A stretch of 8,377 nucleotides of DNA from Candidatus Nomurabacteria bacterium (GTDB lineage Bacteria; Patescibacteriota; Saccharimonadia; Saccharimonadales; Saccharimonadaceae): positions 1 to 8,377 of the forward strand of contig JAISDN010000043.1 of assembly GCA_031264785.1 (NCBI GenBank), written 5' to 3'. Both the position numbers and the translations under genes were made by a program. The first letter of the stretch is position 1. Every line of letters begins with the position of its first letter. Shown one piece after another: positions 6,143 to 8,377 of the stretch. The notes beneath the pieces were generated by a model, which made no database searches, was not told the origin of the DNA, and was given only the letters and a program-made list of their open reading frames with translations.

Positions 6143-7650
6143 TGAAAAAAGGCATTATTAAATCTATTGAATCACCAGATGATGCTGCACGGCTGAGTAT
6201 TACGACGCGTATGCTAATCGAGGAAGCCCTGAATCGTCATTATAAAGTTGAATATATTCCGGCGTATAGCGACGACGAGCAATATGGTAGCGGGGTCGCA
6301 ACTTGTGTTAAAAATCAGAAAAGCGTCATATTCAAAAGTGACTATACCAACCTAACTCCGTCGTATGGCTTTTTTACGGCCGAGATAAAATCTTTGACTT
6401 ATAATTTGTTAAAGGCGGGAAAGGTGCCATTTCCAAAAACTTGGATGGTGAATCAGCGCACTTCGACCCCTCGTTTGCGAAAAATCCTTGATCAAGCGGC
6501 TGAGGTGGTTATTAAACCAGTTGATACCAATCACGGAGATGGTATTACTATTGGTGTGACGACAATAACGGAGATGCAAAAAGCCATAAAACGGGCCTTA
6601 AACGTTAGTAAGAGAAAGTCTGTTATTGTGCAAAAAAGAGTTTATGGCGAGGAATATCGTTTTTTGGTTTTGCAAGGTAAAGTGATAGCGGTGTCTCACA
6701 GGCGACCGCCTTTTGTGACCGGTAATGGGACTGACACTGTTGAAAAATTAATTGAGAAACTAAACCAAGACCCACGCCGTGGAAATAAACACACCTCAGC
6801 CTTGACTAAAGTGAGTTTATCGGATGTTAAGCGCGCCAACCAGAAAGGCTTTCTGAAAACTGTGCCGGAACAAGGCTGGGAAGTTGAGTTATTGAAAACT
6901 TCCAACTTGAGCAAGGGCGGGTTTGCGGAAGATTTAACTGATATAGCCGGAGACATATTAAAAAAGATCGCCGTTAAGGCTGCTAAGGCTTGTTCGCTAG
7001 GGTTGGCGGGTGTGGATATTATGACTAGTGACATTGAGAACGGCGGCACGACTAATAGCTATGTCATAGAAGTGAACTTGGCGCCCGGACTGCGGATGCA
7101 CGAATTTCCCTCAATTGGTCAGCCGCGCCCAGTCGTTAAAATGATTTTTGATGAATTAGAGAAGCATACTGTGTATAAAAAGAAACCTCTGCAAGAGATT
7201 GGTAGATTCGCTTATGTGGAGTTGAATCATACTACTAAGAAACTTCCGGCGCGAATTGACACTGGTGCTCGTACTACGGCCATTTGGGCTAGCGAGATTG
7301 TTGAAAAAAACGGAATGCTAAGTTGGGAGTTTGCCGCAAAAGGTTCTGAATATTGGACTGGGCAAAAATTCACCAACAATAAATTTGAAAAAAACCATGT
7401 CATGAGCTCCAATGGACATCGTCAATTGCGTTATAAAGTGCCGATTAATATCACAATCAATGACCGCACTATTAAAACTTTTGCAACGTTGGCGGATCGT
7501 TCGCACGCTGCTTTTCCGATCTTGGTTGGCTGCAACACGTTGACTGGTAAGTTTTATGTGAATGTGCAAAAATGCCCCAAAAAGCTCGCCGAGATATATA
7601 ATAATTGGTATAATAAATCTGGATTAAAAAAGTCTAGGGGGGCAAAATGA
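6142..7650 (+). CDS. CphA-like ATP-grasp ligase fused to a RimB-type retropepsin-like domain
   Basis: 502 residues from ATG 6142, which overlaps the previous stop as TAATG. Residues about 80-340 form an ATP-grasp domain whose motifs match the central domain of cyanophycin synthetase and the related GshF domain more than RimK: VVIKPVDTNHGDGITIGV (122-139; K125), QKRVYGEEYRFLVLQGKVIAV (164-184), VTGNGTDTVEKLIEKLNQDPRRG (192-214), ALTKV (220-224), NLSKGGFAEDLTD (255-267) and VIEVNLAPGL (308-317; E310, N312). Residues about 352-480 are a DUF785/Zn_protease (COG4067, RimB-like) domain: LPARIDTGARTTAIWA (368-383), with D373 the likely catalytic Asp of a DTG motif, and ADRSHAAFPILVGCNTLTGKF (451-471). 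The Mur-ligase part of cyanophycin synthetase is absent. The fusion suggests that one chain both makes and cuts an amide or peptide bond. The ligated amino acid is unknown. The end overlaps rimK by 4 bases. Confidence 0.88.
   Translation: MKKGIIKSIESPDDAARLSITTRMLIEEALNRHYKVEYIPAYSDDEQYGSGVATCVKNQKSVIFKSDYTNLTPSYGFFTAEIKSLTYNLLKAGKVPFPKTWMVNQRTSTPRLRKILDQAAEVVIKPVDTNHGDGITIGVTTITEMQKAIKRALNVSKRKSVIVQKRVYGEEYRFLVLQGKVIAVSHRRPPFVTGNGTDTVEKLIEKLNQDPRRGNKHTSALTKVSLSDVKRANQKGFLKTVPEQGWEVELLKTSNLSKGGFAEDLTDIAGDILKKIAVKAAKACSLGLAGVDIMTSDIENGGTTNSYVIEVNLAPGLRMHEFPSIGQPRPVVKMIFDELEKHTVYKKKPLQEIGRFAYVELNHTTKKLPARIDTGARTTAIWASEIVEKNGMLSWEFAAKGSEYWTGQKFTNNKFEKNHVMSSNGHRQLRYKVPINITINDRTIKTFATLADRSHAAFPILVGCNTLTGKFYVNVQKCPKKLAEIYNNWYNKSGLKKSRGAK
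7636..7642 (+). promoter_or_regulatory. Shine-Dalgarno for rimK
   Basis: AGGGGGG at 7636-7642 lies four bases before the rimK ATG at 7647, inside the last codons of the upstream gene. Together with the ATGA overlap it points to coupled translation. Confidence 0.65.
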
Positions 7651-8377
7651 GAATAGCGATTTTATCTAATGGCAACGGCAATTACTCCACTAGGCGACTG
7701 GTAGAGGTGGCGCGCGCGCGCGGTCACGAAGTCAATGTTATAAAATACAAAAATTGTTTGGTGTCGGTTGACCACATCGATCCCAAGGTTATTTACAAGG
7801 GCAAGGAAATCGACATCAAAACTTACGACGCGATTATTCCGCGGATTGCTAATTATATGACGCGTTATGGCACGGCGATTGTGCGCCAGCTGGAGCGCGA
7901 GGGGATTTTTACGACCGCCAGTGCGATTGCCATTACGCGGGCTCGTGACAAACTGCGGGCGACCCAGATTTTGGCGCGCAGTGTTGATATGCCGAAGACC
8001 GTCTTTAGCCGCAATTCGACCGACATTGACGAAATGCTGGACCAAGTTGGCGGTGAGCCGGTGATTATTAAACTTGGTACCACCACGCACGGTAACGGTG
8101 TGGTTTTGGCCGACACCAAGCGCGCTGCCAAGTCGGCCTTGCAGGCTTTTTATCTTTATAACGAAGACGGCACAAATGTTATGGTGCAGGAATATATCAA
8201 AGAATCGGCCGGCGAGGATATTCGGGCTTTTGTGGTGGGCGGTCGGGTGGTGGCCAGCATGAAACGCCAAAGTTTGGACGACGATTTTCGGTCCAATCTA
8301 CACAAAGGCGGCGAAGGCTCTAGTATCAAACTGACCGACGAAGAGCGCAAAATCGCCATCAAAGCTGCCAAAGCCTT
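7647..8377 (+). CDS. rimK: Ribosomal protein S6--L-glutamate ligase RimK (3' cut by window)
   Basis: 243 residues are visible of about 300. In E. coli, RimK adds glutamates to the C-terminus of ribosomal protein S6 and can make free poly-glutamate. The match runs throughout: MRIAILSNGNGNYSTRRLVE (1-20), IIPRIANYMTRYGTAIVRQ (63-81), ARDKLRATQILAR (99-111), VIIKLGTTTHGNGVVLADT (139-157; K142 and the Gly loop), MVQEYIKESAGEDIRAFVVG (179-198), DFRSNLHKGG (213-222) and EERKIAIKAAKA (232-243). The metal-binding Asp and Glu-x-Asn of the ATP-grasp fold lie beyond the window. ATG 7647 overlaps the upstream TGA as ATGA. The gene is richer in G+C than the two before it (about 60% in sampled lines, against about 43%). 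The true substrate here is not shown: it could be S6 or another acceptor handled by its neighbours. Confidence 0.95.
   Translation, partial: MRIAILSNGNGNYSTRRLVEVARARGHEVNVIKYKNCLVSVDHIDPKVIYKGKEIDIKTYDAIIPRIANYMTRYGTAIVRQLEREGIFTTASAIAITRARDKLRATQILARSVDMPKTVFSRNSTDIDEMLDQVGGEPVIIKLGTTTHGNGVVLADTKRAAKSALQAFYLYNEDGTNVMVQEYIKESAGEDIRAFVVGGRVVASMKRQSLDDDFRSNLHKGGEGSSIKLTDEERKIAIKAAKA

Noticed and set aside
7662..8270. 202-residue open frame antisense to rimK
   Set aside because: It shows no recognisable domain, while the plus strand encodes clear RimK. It is a shadow of rimK codon usage, as are the antisense frames opposite alaS and dnaJ.
1..8377. Recoded TGA (glycine) as in Gracilibacteria/SR1
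   Set aside because: TGA ends the transporter gene and the ATP-grasp/retropepsin gene at natural ends, and no gene here contains an internal TGA.

Overview
The window looks like a piece of a small bacterial genome, most likely from the Patescibacteria/CPR, with Saccharibacteria-like lineages the first guess. This is inference. It rests on very tight gene packing, short upstream regions with -10 boxes 6-7 nt before the start codon (leaderless mRNAs), a reduced alanyl-tRNA synthetase, a reduced phosphate acetyltransferase, and a possible sortase-type anchor. TGA is used as stop (EamA-like gene; ATP-grasp/retropepsin gene), so the UGA=Gly code of Gracilibacteria/SR1 does not apply.

Layout: 1-219 is the C-terminal end of a proline-rich surface protein with a membrane-anchor tail. 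241-1185 encodes a ten-helix EamA/DMT-type transporter. 1214-3133 is alaS, shortened both inside the editing region and at the C-terminus. A perfect CIRCE operator (3136-3162) lies over the promoter of a complete dnaJ (3181-4296). dnaJ runs tail-to-tail, with an 8-bp overlap, into a compact pta on the minus strand (5056-4289). A 70-bp nested palindrome (5076-5145) sits between the pta promoter and a rightward promoter.

The rightward promoter drives three tightly coupled genes, all with ATP-grasp domains: an unassigned ATP-grasp protein (5192-6142), a cyanophycin-synthetase-like ATP-grasp domain fused to a RimB/DUF785-type retropepsin-like domain (6142-7650), and a clear rimK (7647 to the window end, cut). 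Start and stop codons overlap at both junctions (TAATG and ATGA), so this is a translationally coupled operon. The first gene appears leaderless, while the two downstream genes have Shine-Dalgarno sequences.

The most interesting part is this amide-ligase operon. It brings together up to three peptide-bond-forming enzymes and one probable peptidase, which suggests making and trimming an amino-acid tag or oligopeptide, possibly on ribosomal protein S6 or on a peptide or metabolite not yet identified. The other genes are housekeeping (tRNA charging, protein folding, acetyl-phosphate/acetyl-CoA exchange) in notably reduced form. No RNA gene, CRISPR array, insertion sequence or rho-independent terminator was recognised. 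No stretch above 300 bases lacks a gene.
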